Below, piece by piece: positions 26,062-34,871 of a stretch of 64,000 nt of DNA (position 1 is the stretch's first letter; every line of letters starts with the position of its first letter). The stretch lies in the NCBI GenBank assembly GCA_947488615.1, contig CANKZU010000007.1, forward strand, positions 1-64,000, in the 5' to 3' direction. This stretch comes from an uncultured Aurantimonas sp. GTDB taxonomy: Bacteria; Pseudomonadota; Alphaproteobacteria; Rhizobiales; Rhizobiaceae. The notes under the pieces were generated by a model, which searched no databases, was not told the origin of the DNA, and saw only the letters and a list, made by a program, of their open reading frames with translations. A program made the translations under genes and the position numbers.

Positions 26062-27178
26062 GGACCGCGCCCTCCCGATCAACGACGACGATGTGCGGCG
26101 TTACCGGCGCGCTGCGCAGGATGCCGGCGGCGCTCTGCCGCGCCCGCTCGGCGATGGCGGCGGACAGATCGATCCCCTCGCCGGCGCAAAGCTCCAGCAC
26201 CGCCTTGGCGGTGTTGGCGGCAAGGATCGTTGGACGCAACGCGTCGGCCTGATCCGGCGAAAGATCCCCCGCGAGGTCGGCGAGGAAGGTGAAATCCACC
26301 TGGCTGCGGCCGGAATGAAGGTCCATCGCGCCCTGCGCCAGCTTGGTCAGCTTGGCGAAGCCGCCGGCGATCGTCACCCGGTCAACCGGATGGGCGCGCA
26401 GATATTTCAGCAGGCCGCCGGCAAAGTCGCCCATGTCCAGCCAGGCGATCTCCGGCAATCCGGGATAGAGCGCCCGCGCGGCGTCCTCGCTGGCGGAACC
26501 GGTGGCGCCGACGACATGGGTGAGTCCGGCCGCGCGCGCGACATCGACACCGCGATGGATCGAATGGATCCAGGCCGAGCAGGAGAACGGGTGGACGATG
26601 CCGGTGGTGCCGAGGATCGACAGCCCGCCGAGGATGCCGAGGCGGGGATTCCAGGTCTGCCGCGCCAGCGCCGCGCCGTCGGTGACGGAAATTTCGATCG
26701 CGACATCGGCCGCGCGGCCGTGACGGGCGCAGAGGTCGTCGACCACGGCCTGGATCATCCGGCGCGGCACCGGGTTGATTGCCGGCTCGCCGGGCGGGAT
26801 CGGCAGGCCGGCGCGTGTCACCGTGCCGACGCCGGGACCGGCCGAAAAGACGATGCCGGAGCCCGGCGCGCCGAAATGGACAGTCGCGACGATCTCGGCG
26901 AGATGCGTCACGTCCGGATCGTCGCCGGCGTCCTTGATGATTGCCGCCATCGCCCGGCCGGCTTCGAGCCCCGTCCGGTTGAGCGCGAAGGCGGGCGTTT
27001 CGCCCTTCGGCAGCACGATCTCCACCGGATCGGGAAAGTCCCCGGTCAAGAGTGCCGTCAGAGCCGCCTTGGTCGCGGCAGTGGCGCAGGCACCCGTCGT
27101 CCAGCCGCGGCGCAATTCGCCGGCCGGCTTGCCGTCGCTGCGTCCTTCCGCCGTGTCGTCGCCGAGATTGAAACTCAT
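26045..27178 (-). CDS. cbiD: Cobalt-precorrin-5B C1-methyltransferase
   Basis: A 377-residue CbiD protein (LRRGWTTGACATAATKAAL near residue 20, IVLPKGETPAF, GFAKLTKLAQGAMDLHSGRS). CbiD methylates C1 after the CbiG step of the cobalt-early pathway. I chose ATG 27178, which begins nearest the conserved part; a GTG at 27208 would add 10 residues, and neither has a clear ribosome-binding site. It forms a two-gene minus-strand unit with cobK (overlap about 17 bases) and is divergent from cobB. Confidence 0.92.
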   Translation of the reverse strand: MSFNLGDDTAEGRSDGKPAGELRRGWTTGACATAATKAALTALLTGDFPDPVEIVLPKGETPAFALNRTGLEAGRAMAAIIKDAGDDPDVTHLAEIVATVHFGAPGSGIVFSAGPGVGTVTRAGLPIPPGEPAINPVPRRMIQAVVDDLCARHGRAADVAIEISVTDGAALARQTWNPRLGILGGLSILGTTGIVHPFSCSAWIHSIHRGVDVARAAGLTHVVGATGSASEDAARALYPGLPEIAWLDMGDFAGGLLKYLRAHPVDRVTIAGGFAKLTKLAQGAMDLHSGRSQVDFTFLADLAGDLSPDQADALRPTILAANTAKAVLELCAGEGIDLSAAIAERARQSAAGILRSAPVTPHIVVVDREGAVLARTD

Positions 27179-27228
27179 GTCCGGCTTATAGGCGTCGCCC
27201 GTCCTCACGGGAAGCCGGAGGCCCGCCG

Positions 27229-28530
27229 ATGACGGGACTCTTGATCGCGGCGCCGCATTCGGGCGCCGGCAAGACGACGGTGACGCTCGGGCTCTTGCGC
27301 GCGCTGCGGCGCGCGGGCGGCGTCGTCCGTTCCGCCAAGGCCGGACCCGACTACATCGATCCGGCCTTTCACGCCGCGGCGAGCGGCAGCCCTTGCGTCA
27401 ATCTCGATCCCTGGGCGATGCGCCCGGCATTGATCGCCAGCCTTGCCGGCGACGCATACCAGCAAGGCGAGGCCTTCCTCGTCGAGGCGATGATGGGGCT
27501 GTTCGACGGCGCCGCGGACGGCAGCGGCTCGGCCGCCGATCTGGCGGGGATGTTGGGCCTCAAGATCGTCCTCGTCGTCGACTGCGCCAAACAGTCCCAT
27601 TCGGTCGCCGCGCTCGTCCGCGGTTTCGCCACCCATCGCGCCGATGTCGCGATCGTGGGGCTGATCCTCAACCGCGTCGGGTCCGACCGGCATGAGAGCC
27701 TTTTGCGCGAGGCGCTGGCGCCGCTGGCCATTCCGGTTCTCGGCGTGCTTCCACGCCAACCCGATCTCGCGCTGCCCGAGCGCCATCTCGGCCTCGTCCA
27801 GGCCGGCGAGCATGGCGACCTCGACGCTTTTATCGAGCGCGCGGCGGACTGGATCGCGCGAGGTTGCGACCTGTCCGCTCTGACGGCGCTCGCCGGCACG
27901 AGCCCGCAGGTGGCAGCCGCCGCCGGTTCCGCCACGCCGCTTGCTCCGCTCGGCCCGACGATCGCCGTGGCGCGGGACGAGGCCTTCGCCTTTGCCTATC
28001 CGCATCTGCTTGCCGGCTGGCGGAATGCCGGCGCCGCCCTGTCGTTCTTCTCGCCGCTGGCCGACGAGGCGCCGGACCCGGCGGCCGACGCGATCTATCT
28101 GCCGGGCGGCTATCCCGAGCTCCATGCCGGGCGTCTTGCGGCGGCGCCGCTTTTCCTGGCCGGGACGCGCGCAGCGGCGGAGCGCGGCGCGGCGATCTAC
28201 GGCGAGTGCGGCGGCTATATGGTGCTCGGTGAGATGCTCACCGACGCCAGCGGCACGCCTCATCCCATGCTCGGCCTATTGCCGCTGGAAACCAGCTTCG
28301 CCCGGCGCAAGTTGCATCTCGGCTATCGTCGGCTCACCCCGGTCGGCGGCGGACCGTGGTCGGGTCCGTTGCGGGCGCACGAGTTTCACTATGCGTCGAT
28401 CGTCGCCGAAGGGCCGGGCGAGGCGCTGTTCCGGGCGTCGGACGCGCGCGGCGCCGATCTCGGCCGTCACGGCCTGCGCCGGGGCAATGTCAGCGGCTCC
28501 TTTCTCCACGTCATCGACAGGGAATCCTGA
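27229..28530 (+). CDS. cobB: Cobyrinic acid a,c-diamide synthase (CobB/CbiA)
   Basis: A 433-residue amidotransferase: ATP-binding LLIAAPHSGAGKTTVTLGLL, the KAGPDYIDPAFH segment, and a C-terminal glutaminase domain with the Cys in YGECGGYMVLGEML and the late HEFHYAS histidine. It amidates the a- and c-carboxylates of (cobalt) cobyrinic acid. GGAGG precedes the ATG by seven bases. Its stop overlaps the cobC start (TGATG). Confidence 0.95.
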   Translation: MTGLLIAAPHSGAGKTTVTLGLLRALRRAGGVVRSAKAGPDYIDPAFHAAASGSPCVNLDPWAMRPALIASLAGDAYQQGEAFLVEAMMGLFDGAADGSGSAADLAGMLGLKIVLVVDCAKQSHSVAALVRGFATHRADVAIVGLILNRVGSDRHESLLREALAPLAIPVLGVLPRQPDLALPERHLGLVQAGEHGDLDAFIERAADWIARGCDLSALTALAGTSPQVAAAAGSATPLAPLGPTIAVARDEAFAFAYPHLLAGWRNAGAALSFFSPLADEAPDPAADAIYLPGGYPELHAGRLAAAPLFLAGTRAAAERGAAIYGECGGYMVLGEMLTDASGTPHPMLGLLPLETSFARRKLHLGYRRLTPVGGGPWSGPLRAHEFHYASIVAEGPGEALFRASDARGADLGRHGLRRGNVSGSFLHVIDRES

Positions 28531-29561
28531 TGCAGCCGGACGCCACCGCTCTTCGCCATGGCGGCGCGCTCGACGCCGCGTTCGCCCGCCATGGCGGCCG
28601 CCGCGAGGACTGGCTGGATCTGTCCACCGGCATCAATCCGGTTCCGGCGGAATTGCCGGCCTTTCCGCCCGAAGCGTTCTCACGCCTGCCGGAATCCAGC
28701 CTGGAACGGGCGGCGCTCGACGCCGCGCGCCGGGCCTATGGCGCACCGGCCGACGCCGGAATCGTAACCGCGCCGGGCTCGCAAGCGCTGATCTCGCTGC
28801 TGCCGTTCCTCGTGCCGCCGACCGAGGTCGCGATCGTCGAGCCGACCTATGCCGAGCACCGGCGCGCTTTCGCTGCGGCGGGGCACGAGGTTGCGGGGAT
28901 CGACCGGCTGGACGATATCGCCGACAGCGTGACGGTCGCCGTCGTCGTCAATCCGAACAACCCCGATGGTCGGGTTTTCTCGCGGGCCGAACTGTTCGAG
29001 CTTCATGAGCGAATGGCGGCGCGCGGCGGTCTCCTCGTCGTCGACGAAGCCTTCATGGACGTGAGACCCGACATGAGTCTCGCCTCGGAAGCCGGCCGGC
29101 CGGGACTTTTGATCCATCGCTCATTCGGCAAGTTCTTCGGCCTCGCCGGCCTTCGCCTCGGCTTCGCGCTGACCACGCCCGACCTCGCCGGGCGATTGTC
29201 CGAGCGGCTTGGGCCGTGGGCGGTGTCGGGGCCGGCGCTCGTTTGCGCCGAGGCGCTTCTCGGCAATGACGCAGCGATCCGCGAGACCCGCCAGCGCATC
29301 CGCCGTCAGGCCGAAATGCTTTTCGAGGCGGTGCTGGATCGTCGCACGCCGCTGGTCGGGCGCACCGCCCTGTTCGCGACGATCCGACACGAGCGGGCCG
29401 GCGCGCTGTTTACCGCGCTCTGCCATCGGCGCATCCTGACGCGGCCCTTCGCCGAGCGGCCGGACTGGCTGCGGATCGGCAATCCGGCCGGCCCCGACGA
29501 AGCCGCGCGGTTGCGGGCGGCTCTGGCGGAAGCGCTCGATGAGATCGGCGGCGAACGGTGA
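28530..29561 (+). CDS. cobC: Threonine-phosphate decarboxylase-like aminotransferase, CobC
   Basis: A 343-residue fold-type I PLP enzyme (WLDLSTGINPVP, VVNPNNPDGRV, VVDEAFMDV, RSFGKFFGLAGLRLGF with the PLP-binding Lys). CobC/CobD-type enzymes supply the aminopropanol phosphate arm of cobalamin from threonine phosphate. The start overlaps the cobB stop by one base and the end overlaps the next start, so cobB-cobC-cobD form one tightly coupled unit. Confidence 0.92.
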   Translation: MQPDATALRHGGALDAAFARHGGRREDWLDLSTGINPVPAELPAFPPEAFSRLPESSLERAALDAARRAYGAPADAGIVTAPGSQALISLLPFLVPPTEVAIVEPTYAEHRRAFAAAGHEVAGIDRLDDIADSVTVAVVVNPNNPDGRVFSRAELFELHERMAARGGLLVVDEAFMDVRPDMSLASEAGRPGLLIHRSFGKFFGLAGLRLGFALTTPDLAGRLSERLGPWAVSGPALVCAEALLGNDAAIRETRQRIRRQAEMLFEAVLDRRTPLVGRTALFATIRHERAGALFTALCHRRILTRPFAERPDWLRIGNPAGPDEAARLRAALAEALDEIGGER

Positions 29562-30538
29562 TGTCGCGCCTTGCGATCCTGTTTCTCGGGACCGCCATTG
29601 ACCGCCTTGTCGGCGACCCCGACTGGCTCTGGCGTAGGGTGCCGCATCCGGTCGTTCTTGTTGGCCGGGTGATCGACCGGCTCGACCGGATTCTCAACCG
29701 GCCAAGGCTCGGCGAATCGGCCCGGTGGCGCAACGGGATCATCGCCGCCGGCCTGCTTGTTGGCGGCGCTCTATTCGCGGGCCTTCTCTTGTCGACGATC
29801 TTCGCCAGCCTGGGTCTTTTGGGCGCGCTGCTCGAGGCACTCGTGCTCGCCGTGTTCCTGGCTCAAAAAAGCCTCATCGACCATGTTCGCGCGGTCGAAC
29901 GCGCGCTCGGCGAGAAGGGGTTGGAAGCAGGGCGCCGGGCGGTCGCGATGATCGTCGGCCGCGATCCCGATGGGCTGGACAAGGCCGGCGTGTGCCGCGC
30001 GGCGATCGAGAGTCTGGCGGAAAACGCCTCCGACGGCGTCGTCGCGCCCTTTCTCTGGTATCTGGTTTTGGGCCTTCCGGGCCTGCTTGCCTACAAGGCC
30101 GTCAACACCGCTGATTCGATGATCGGCCATATGAACGATCGCTACCGGGCGTTCGGCTGGGCGTCGGCGAAGCTGGACGATTGGATGAACTGGCCGGCGG
30201 CGCGGCTGACAGCGCTGCTGATCGCGCTTTCGGCGGGGATGCGCGATCGAAAATTGGCGCAGTTCCGCGCCGCCCTGTCGGCCGCCCGGCGCGACGCGCC
30301 ATTGCATCGCTCGCCCAATGCCGGTTGGCCGGAGGCGGCGATGGCCGCCGCCCTTGGCCTGTCGCTCGGCGGTCCACGCCGCTACGGCAATCTCGAAGTC
30401 GAGGCGCCGATGCTCAATCCGGCAGGTCGGCGCGGGGTGCGTCCGGCCGACATCGCCGCTGCGATCGGACTGTTCCGGACCGCCGCGAATCTGCTTCTGG
30501 CGTTCGCCGCGCTGCTGTTCCTCGCGGCGGCGCTGTAG
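29561..30538 (+). CDS. cobD: Adenosylcobinamide-phosphate synthase (CobD/CbiB)
   Basis: A 325-residue integral membrane protein with FLGTAIDRLVGDPDWLWRRVPHPVVLVGRVI at the N-terminus, AIESLAENASDGVVAPFLWYL, YKAVNTADSMIGHMNDRYRAFGW and DAPLHRSPNAGWPEAAMAAALG, all CbiB signatures. It joins aminopropanol phosphate to adenosylcobyric acid at the membrane. The ATG at 29561 overlaps the cobC stop; a GTG one codon earlier is possible. It is convergent with cobS, with only about 11 bases between the stops. Confidence 0.95.
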   Translation: MSRLAILFLGTAIDRLVGDPDWLWRRVPHPVVLVGRVIDRLDRILNRPRLGESARWRNGIIAAGLLVGGALFAGLLLSTIFASLGLLGALLEALVLAVFLAQKSLIDHVRAVERALGEKGLEAGRRAVAMIVGRDPDGLDKAGVCRAAIESLAENASDGVVAPFLWYLVLGLPGLLAYKAVNTADSMIGHMNDRYRAFGWASAKLDDWMNWPAARLTALLIALSAGMRDRKLAQFRAALSAARRDAPLHRSPNAGWPEAAMAAALGLSLGGPRRYGNLEVEAPMLNPAGRRGVRPADIAAAIGLFRTAANLLLAFAALLFLAAAL

Positions 30539-30549
30539 ACCGGCAGCGC

Positions 30550-31323
30550 TCAGCCGCTGCCCAGCGCTAGGCCGAGCAGCGCGGCGATTTCCACGAGCTG
30601 CTGCGCCGCGCCAAGGCAGTCGCCGGTCTGGCCGCCGAGCCGGCGTTCGATGAAGCCGCGAAACCATAACAGCACCAGCCCGCCGAGGAGGAAGCCGGCG
30701 AGCGTCGGTCCAAAGCCGACGGCGAGGATGCCGGCGACGAGAAAGAGGCCATCGCCGATCAAGAGGGCCGCACGGCCGTTTCTCCGGTCCGGCCGGCCCA
30801 TCCGATCCGCGGTGCCGCCGACCGAGGCGGAGGGCAGCGACGCCCACAGCCAGGCTATCGCGCCTCGGCTTGCCGCGGCGACACCGAGCATGGCGAGCGC
30901 CGCGCCGGCCGGACTGGCTTCGACCATTTCGGCCAAAAGCCCGATCCGCAGTACGACCGAGAGCACGAGGGCAAGAGCGCCATAGCTGCCGACCCGGCTG
31001 TCCTTCATGATCGCCAGCGCGCGATCCCGCTCGTGGTGGCCGCCGAGCCCGTCGGCGACATCGCCGAGCCCGTCCTCGTGCAGGGCACCGGTGACGAAGA
31101 CCATCGCCGCGACCGCCAGCGACGCGACGACGAACGCCGACAGGCCGAACGCCGGCCCGAGGAGAAGAATCAGCGCCGCCGGGAGCGCCGCGATCAGCCC
31201 CGCCAGCGGAAATGAATGGACGTCCTCGCCGAGGGGGTGCGTGCCGGTAAAGGCGCGGCGCGCCGGCGGAAGCCGAGTCAGAAAGGCCAGCGATCGCATC
31301 GTCGAAGCGGTGAATTCCCTCAT
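30550..31323 (-). CDS. cobS: Adenosylcobinamide-GDP ribazoletransferase (CobS/CobV)
   Basis: A 257-residue membrane protein (SLAFLTRLPPARRAFTGTHPL, FPLAGLIAALPAALI, ALHEDGLGDVADGLGGHHERDRALAIMKDSRVGSYGALAL) that matches cobalamin-5-phosphate synthase, which attaches the lower-ligand riboside to adenosylcobinamide-GDP. The acidic DGLGDVADG motif binds metal and substrate. The ATG at 31323 follows AAGGAG by 10 bases; a start 40 codons upstream has no signal. It is divergent from cobT, with about 110 bases between them. Confidence 0.94.
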   Translation of the reverse strand: MREFTASTMRSLAFLTRLPPARRAFTGTHPLGEDVHSFPLAGLIAALPAALILLLGPAFGLSAFVVASLAVAAMVFVTGALHEDGLGDVADGLGGHHERDRALAIMKDSRVGSYGALALVLSVVLRIGLLAEMVEASPAGAALAMLGVAAASRGAIAWLWASLPSASVGGTADRMGRPDRRNGRAALLIGDGLFLVAGILAVGFGPTLAGFLLGGLVLLWFRGFIERRLGGQTGDCLGAAQQLVEIAALLGLALGSG

Positions 31324-31433
31324 TGCGGACTTGCTCCTTGCGCGTCGCTGCGCCATGCCCGCCGCAGCCAAATCGTAACGGCGCCGCCGACATTCCGTCG
31401 TCGTTCGCCGAAGCAAACCCCGAGGAGCGAGCG

Positions 31434-32450
31434 ATGTCCACAACCGGGCTGCCTTTCGACGATATTCGTGATCTCGTCCGCCGGATGCCGGGCCTGGACG
31501 AGGCGGCGGTCCGCGCGAAGCGCGAGCGCGAAGGGCAATTGACCAAGCCGGCGGGCGCGCTCGGCAGGCTGGAGGATCTCTCGGAGTGGCTCGCCGCCTG
31601 GCAGGGCCGTCAGCCGGCCGTGCGCCGGCCGCTGGTCGCCGTCTTTGCCGGCAACCACGGCGTGACGAGGCAAGGGGTCTCGCCGTTTCCGGCCGAAGTG
31701 ACAGCGCAGATGGTCGCGAACTTCGCCGCCGGCGGGGCGGCCATCAACCAGATCTGCGCCGCCTACGACCTCGGCCTCAAGGTCTTCGACCTCGCCCTCG
31801 AACTGCCGACCGAGGACATCACCGAAGCCGCGGCGATGGACGAGCGCACCTGCGCCGCCACCATGGCCTTCGGCATGGAGGTGCTGGCCGGCGAGCCCGA
31901 TCTTCTGTGCATCGGTGAAATGGGCATCGGCAACACCACCATCGCCGCAGCGATCTTCGCGGCGCTGTTCGGCGGGGATCCGAGCGACTGGACCGGCCCC
32001 GGCGCCGGCCATGACGCGACCGGCGTCGATAAAAAGGCGCGGGTCGTCGCCGCGGCGCTGGAGCACCACAAGGGGCATCTCGCAGACCCGCTGGAGGTGT
32101 TGCGGCGTCTGGGCGGACGCGAGATCGCCGCGATGGCCGGCGCGATTCTGGCCGCGCGCATGCAGAAGGTGCCGGTCATTATCGACGGCTTCGTCTCGAC
32201 CGCCGCCGCCGCGATCCTCCACGCCATGGACCCGAAGGCCCTCGACCATTGCCTGTTTGGCCATGTCTCGGCCGAGCCGGGCCATATCCGCGCGCTTGAG
32301 GCGATGGGCAAGGTGCCGCTCCTGGCCCTCGGCATGCGGCTCGGCGAAGGCACCGGCGCGGCGATTGCCGCCGGCATCGTCAAGGCGGCAGCGGAGTGTC
32401 ATTCCGGCATGGCGACTTTCGGTGAGGCGGCCGTCTCGAACCGCGAGTGA
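31434..32450 (+). CDS. cobT: Nicotinate-nucleotide-dimethylbenzimidazole phosphoribosyltransferase
   Basis: A 338-residue CobT (also called CobU) with KPAGALGRLEDLSEWLAAWQ, VFAGNHGVTRQGVSPFP, NFAAGGAAINQIC, GEMGIGNTT and FGHVSAEPGH. It activates the lower-ligand base, usually 5,6-dimethylbenzimidazole, as its alpha-riboside phosphate. The catalytic Glu (in the C-terminal GMRLGEGTGAA segment) is present. GAGGAG precedes the ATG at 31434. It ends the cobalamin cluster. Confidence 0.95.
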   Translation: MSTTGLPFDDIRDLVRRMPGLDEAAVRAKREREGQLTKPAGALGRLEDLSEWLAAWQGRQPAVRRPLVAVFAGNHGVTRQGVSPFPAEVTAQMVANFAAGGAAINQICAAYDLGLKVFDLALELPTEDITEAAAMDERTCAATMAFGMEVLAGEPDLLCIGEMGIGNTTIAAAIFAALFGGDPSDWTGPGAGHDATGVDKKARVVAAALEHHKGHLADPLEVLRRLGGREIAAMAGAILAARMQKVPVIIDGFVSTAAAAILHAMDPKALDHCLFGHVSAEPGHIRALEAMGKVPLLALGMRLGEGTGAAIAAGIVKAAAECHSGMATFGEAAVSNRE

Positions 32451-32575
32451 CGCTGGCGCGACCGTTTTTCAGCGAGGCAGAAACCAGAATCCAAAATCCC
32501 CCGGGTTCGGAGAAAAGCCATCCTCGCAGGCGAACGCCCACGCAATCCCCGTGGCCTGAATAGATCGCGATCACC

Positions 32576-32585
32576 GAATATATTC
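32576..32585. promoter_or_regulatory. Palindrome upstream of the YedE-type transporter gene
   Basis: GAATATATTC is a perfect 10-base palindrome 29 bases upstream of the transporter ATG, in an AT-rich patch of an otherwise GC-rich leader. ArsR-type sulfur-responsive repressors often control this transporter family from AT-rich palindromes, but the site here is short and no such regulator is encoded nearby. Confidence 0.3.
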
Positions 32586-32614
32586 TCGGCACACGCAATT
32601 CGGGAAATACTGCG

Positions 32615-33712
32615 ATGGACTTCGTCCCCCTGATCGATCTGATCGGCGAGAATCAGACCGCGCTGGCCGGCGGCGCCGTGATCGGCGCCCTGTTCGGCTT
32701 TTTCATGCAGCGCAGCGCGTTCTGCACGCGCTCTGCGGTTCTCGATCTCACCCGCAAACGCGATCTCGCCGCGCTGGCGACCTGGGCGGCCGGCTTCGCG
32801 GCGACGGTGCTCGGCGTCCAGATCCTTTTGACGTTGGATATTGTGAACGTCGTCGAAACCCGCTTCTTCGCCACCGCCCAAAGCCTGTCTGGCGCCATCA
32901 TCGGTGGCGTCTTGTTCGGCATCGGCATGATTCTGGCGCGCGGCTGCGTGTCGCGATTGCTGGTCTTGTCGGCCACGGGCAATCTGCGGGCGCTCTATTC
33001 GTCGGTCGTCATCGCCATTGTGGGGCTCGCCACCTATAGCGGCGTTCTGGTGCCGCTGCGCGACGGCGCCGGCGGGCTCTGGAGCACGGCGGCGATCGGC
33101 GGCAACGATGTCCTTGCCCATCTCGGCCTCGGGCAGGAAGCCGGGGTGATCCTCGGCGTGATCCTGACGGCGGTCGCGCTCGGCCTCGCTCTGGCGTCGC
33201 GGGCGTCCATCTGGCGCCTGGCGGGCGGCGTTAGCGTCGGCGCGACCATCGTCGCCGGCTGGTACTTCACCTACACGCTCTCGCAGCAGGTGTTCGAGCC
33301 GATCCAGGCCGAAAGCCTCTCCTTCATTCGGCCGCTGGCCACCACGGCGTCACTCGCCACTGACGCGGATGCGTTCGCCGGGCTGGACCAAGGCGTTCTC
33401 GCCGGCGCGCTGTTCGGCGCCTTGATCGCATCGCTGCTGTTCCGGCAGTTTCGCATCCAGACGTTCTCCGAGTCGGGCACGCCCTCGATCTTGCGCTATA
33501 CCGTCGGCGCCGTACTGATGGGTTTCGGCGGCATCCTGGCGGTCGGCTGCACGATTGGCGCGGGCTTTACCGGCGGCGCTGTCCTGGCGGTTTCGGCACT
33601 TCTGGCCCTGCTCTCGATGGTCGGCGGTGCGGCGCTCGCCGACCGCTTTGTCGACCGTCGGCGCGCGGCCCGCGATCTCGCCCCGGAAGCCGGTGCGGTT
33701 CCTGCGGAGTAG
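32615..33712 (+). CDS. YeeE/YedE-family (TsuA-like) thiosulfate/sulfur transporter
   Basis: A 365-residue membrane protein with about nine hydrophobic helices and three conserved Cys segments: MQRSAFCTRSAVLD, ILARGCVSRLL and AVGCTIGAGFTGGA. These Cys residues line the thiosulfate path in structurally studied YeeE/TsuA proteins. It probably imports thiosulfate or another reduced sulfur compound for assimilation. It stands alone between cobT and the convergent universal stress protein gene; the cys cluster lies about 4 kb downstream. Confidence 0.88.
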   Translation: MDFVPLIDLIGENQTALAGGAVIGALFGFFMQRSAFCTRSAVLDLTRKRDLAALATWAAGFAATVLGVQILLTLDIVNVVETRFFATAQSLSGAIIGGVLFGIGMILARGCVSRLLVLSATGNLRALYSSVVIAIVGLATYSGVLVPLRDGAGGLWSTAAIGGNDVLAHLGLGQEAGVILGVILTAVALGLALASRASIWRLAGGVSVGATIVAGWYFTYTLSQQVFEPIQAESLSFIRPLATTASLATDADAFAGLDQGVLAGALFGALIASLLFRQFRIQTFSESGTPSILRYTVGAVLMGFGGILAVGCTIGAGFTGGAVLAVSALLALLSMVGGAALADRFVDRRRAARDLAPEAGAVPAE

Positions 33713-33736
33713 GAGGTCGCGGCCGTCAGGTGGAGA

Positions 33737-34153
33737 TCAGCGCACGACCATAACCGACGTCTTGGCATGGGCGGCGATATAGCCGGCGTTGGATGCGAAG
33801 ACGTGTTCGGGGAGCCCTGGCACATGCGAGGCGACGACCACCAGATCGGCGCCGCTCTCTTCCACGGCTCTCACCAGCGTTCGATCCAGATCGACCGTCG
33901 GGTCATGGCTGACATAGGTCGCCGTCGTCTCTTGCGGGAGGCTGTACTTCTCGGCTTGCGCTTTGCCGAAGGCTTCGAGCTTGTCGGTATATTCCTCGGG
34001 CGTATGCGCGACCGAGCCCGGCCCCGACGTCGTCACGCCCACATAGTGGACCGCGCTGCCATAAAGTTCCGCAAGATCGGCGGCGATCATCAACGCCTTT
34101 TCCAGGCGATCCGTATGACTCAAATCGACCGGGACCATGATTTTCTTGTACAT
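33737..34153 (-). CDS. Universal stress protein (UspA family)
   Basis: A 138-residue single-domain Usp: KIMVPVDLSHTDRLEKALMIAADLA at the N-terminus, LVVVASHVPGLPEHVFASNAGYIAAHAKTSVMVVR at the C-terminus. The ATP-binding Gly-rich loop is modified compared with MJ0577-type Usps (GLPEHVFASNA), so nucleotide binding is uncertain. AAAGGAGG precedes the ATG. A perfect TTGAT-N4-ATCAA box 64 bases upstream suggests induction at low oxygen. Confidence 0.93.
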   Translation of the reverse strand: MYKKIMVPVDLSHTDRLEKALMIAADLAELYGSAVHYVGVTTSGPGSVAHTPEEYTDKLEAFGKAQAEKYSLPQETTATYVSHDPTVDLDRTLVRAVEESGADLVVVASHVPGLPEHVFASNAGYIAAHAKTSVMVVR

Positions 34154-34217
34154 GGCGACCTCCTTTTCATCGGCGATGTCTGTTCACTTCTATGTACCGG
34201 CTGGGCGGGCGGCTGTC

Positions 34218-34231
34218 TTGATGTCGATCAA
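34218..34231. promoter_or_regulatory. FNR/FixK/Anr-type box
   Basis: TTGATGTCGATCAA is an exact match to TTGAT-N4-ATCAA, the consensus for Crp/Fnr-family regulators of low-oxygen response. It is between the universal stress protein gene (minus, start 34153) and the ProX-like gene (plus, start 34350). The distance to the usp start suits an activator site. Confidence 0.65.
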
Positions 34232-34349
34232 TGACGTTTCCGGCAAATGGTCGCATTCGTTGCGGTTTAATACTATCAAGAGCCGAACCGCCGGAGCCTC
34301 GCCTTGGAGGCGGGACCGCCGATCAGCAGGACGGAGAGCTCTTACTCCC

Positions 34350-34871
34350 ATGAAGACACGCGACGACCTCATCCACCACCTCGCCGGACTCGGGATTGAG
34401 ACAAAGACGGTCGAGCATCCGCCGCTGCATTCGGTGGAAGAGAGCCAGGCGCTGCGCGGCACGATTCCTGGCGGTCACACCAAGAACCTGTTTCTCAAGG
34501 ACAAGAAGGGGCGGATATTCCTCGTCGTGGCGGAGGAGACCCGCGCCGTCGACCTGAAGGGGCTGCACAAGCGGATCGGCGCATCCGGGCGGCTGTCCTT
34601 CGCCAGCGGCGACCAGATGCGCGCGCTGCTGGGCGTCGAGCCGGGCTCGGTCACCGCCTTCGGCGTCATCAACGATACCGGGGGCCAGGTCCGTGTCGTG
34701 CTTGATGAAGGGCTCCTGGCGCACGATATGGTGAACTGCCATCCGATGACGAATTCGGCGACGACGACCATCGCCACATCGGCGCTGATGGCGTTTTTCC
34801 AATCCACCGGGCACGAGCCGCTCGTCATCGGCCTCGAAGCACCGGCAGACGACGACGGGCAGACGGCATGA
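34350..34871 (+). CDS. YbaK/ProX-type aminoacyl-tRNA deacylase
   Basis: A 173-residue protein of the prolyl-tRNA editing family (TKTVEHPPLHSVEESQAL, GGHTKNLFLKDKKGRIFLVV, GSVTAFGVINDTGGQVRVVLDEGLL, HPMTNSATTTI). Such stand-alone deacylases hydrolyse mischarged Ala-tRNA(Pro) or similar. The Lys in KNLFLKDKK is the usual substrate-binding residue. The start at 34350 is placed by family alignment; its ribosome-binding site is weak. Its stop overlaps the ybbN start (ATGA). Confidence 0.87.
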   Translation: MKTRDDLIHHLAGLGIETKTVEHPPLHSVEESQALRGTIPGGHTKNLFLKDKKGRIFLVVAEETRAVDLKGLHKRIGASGRLSFASGDQMRALLGVEPGSVTAFGVINDTGGQVRVVLDEGLLAHDMVNCHPMTNSATTTIATSALMAFFQSTGHEPLVIGLEAPADDDGQTA

